Shown here piece after piece: positions 60,948-64,000 of a stretch of DNA of 64,000 nt. Every line of letters starts with the position of its first letter. Positions within the stretch are counted from its first letter, which is position 1. Both the position numbers and the translations under genes were made by a program. Where the stretch lies: the NCBI RefSeq assembly GCF_024228675.1, contig NZ_CP100461.1, positions 1,984,001 through 2,048,000 on the forward strand, in the 5' to 3' direction. The notes beneath the pieces were generated by a model, which worked only from the letters and a program-made list of their open reading frames with translations, searched no databases and was not told the DNA's origin. The DNA comes from Salinigranum marinum (GTDB lineage Archaea; Halobacteriota; Halobacteria; Halobacteriales; Haloferacaceae).

Positions 60948-61038
60948 GCGGTGCCCGACGACCGCGGTGGGATCACGGGCTCGCGCCCGTCTCGGGAGCC
61001 GTCGAAACGTACTTGTCATTAGGACAATAATAGATCGT

Positions 61039-61233
61039 ATGGCACACGCGATCGAGCGGCCAGAACAGTACGTCTGTCTGAACTGTCAGGTGATCTACGC
61101 CGCGTCGGTGACCGGAGAGGAGGAGAAACACCACTTCCACCCACCGAGCGGCTGTGCCGTCTGTGGCGATCCCGAGTTCGTCCAGATAGAGAGCTACATC
61201 CCACGGGCGCTCAACCGGGGCGAATCCGAGTAA
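61039..61233 (+). CDS. Zinc-binding microprotein, 64 aa
   Basis: Starts MAHAIERPEQYVCLNCQVIYA. CLNC and CAVCG pairs with HHFHPP between them form a zinc ribbon or treble clef. It ends ESYIPRALNRGESE. It is a haloarchaeal small zinc protein of unknown role. It lies between the MCM-N-like gene and the surface protein gene, converging on the latter with 26 bases between stops. Confidence 0.8.
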   Translation: MAHAIERPEQYVCLNCQVIYAASVTGEEEKHHFHPPSGCAVCGDPEFVQIESYIPRALNRGESE

Positions 61234-61259
61234 CGCGCGGGACGACGAACCGACGGGGT

Positions 61260-64000
<2,741 letters not shown>

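Overview
The window is a stretch of chromosome from a halophilic archaeon (class Halobacteria). The evidence is high GC with a strong third-position GC bias, very acidic proteins, TATA boxes about 25-30 bases before start codons with little or no leader, archaeal information-processing genes (FttA/aCPSF1, archaeal prolyl-tRNA synthetase, RpoP, L37Ae, prefoldin beta, KEOPS Pcc1, MC1, split GMP synthase), archaeal CoA and ether-lipid enzymes, Tat lipoproteins and a PGF-CTERM surface protein. Gene content resembles Haloferacales, but the genus cannot be fixed from the sequence. There are two tRNA genes, no rRNA and no CRISPR array.

Layout. 1-16.3 kb: 5' part of an FttA-type ribonuclease gene, prolyl-tRNA synthetase, a YjiH-type membrane protein, a very large ferredoxin-type glutamate synthase, an epimerase, an HD hydrolase, an alanyl-tRNA editing protein, chromatin protein MC1, a DHH phosphoesterase, and a divergent UspA/NhaC pair. 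16.3-22.5 kb: tRNA-Gln, a DtxR-type regulator with a ferritin-like neighbour, a secreted metallo-beta-lactamase lipoprotein overlapping a DUF3006 gene, a trehalose-synthase-like GH13 enzyme, and a protein with an RNA-ligase fold that has lost its catalytic residues. 22.6-26.1 kb: the most unusual locus, a Tat-exported PhoX-type phosphatase fused to a cohesin-like and a dockerin-like domain, next to a membrane-anchored protein carrying a related cohesin-like domain. 26.6-33.8 kb: small metabolic and membrane genes, a Tat lipoprotein with two near-identical ferritin-like domains, tRNA-Ser and several zinc-ribbon microproteins.

33.9-46.6 kb is core genome: a 2-isopropylmalate/citramalate synthase behind a possible upstream reading frame, DUF192, an HNH protein, a receiver-PAS-PAS histidine kinase, GuaAa, DUF2070, and the conserved cluster L37Ae-RpoP-Pcc1-prefoldin-DUF3194. 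The L37Ae here has lost all zinc-ribbon cysteines. 46.6-50.2 kb holds an SDR, a heme/molybdopterin membrane oxidoreductase, and the pantoate kinase/phosphopantothenate synthetase pair of archaeal CoA synthesis.

50.2-52.6 kb is an accessory island: a complete IS5-type insertion sequence with an 8-bp target duplication, sitting inside a palindrome upstream of a UPF0175/PIN toxin-antitoxin-like pair, followed by a degenerate second copy of the last 12 codons of aspS and nested hairpins. 52.6-64 kb: aspS, a membrane protein, GGGP synthase, a Tat beta-propeller protein, DNA topoisomerase I, an MCM-N-like orphan protein, a zinc microprotein, and most of a large PKD-containing PGF-CTERM surface protein that runs off the right edge. 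Long reading frames antisense to the high-GC genes were treated as shadows.
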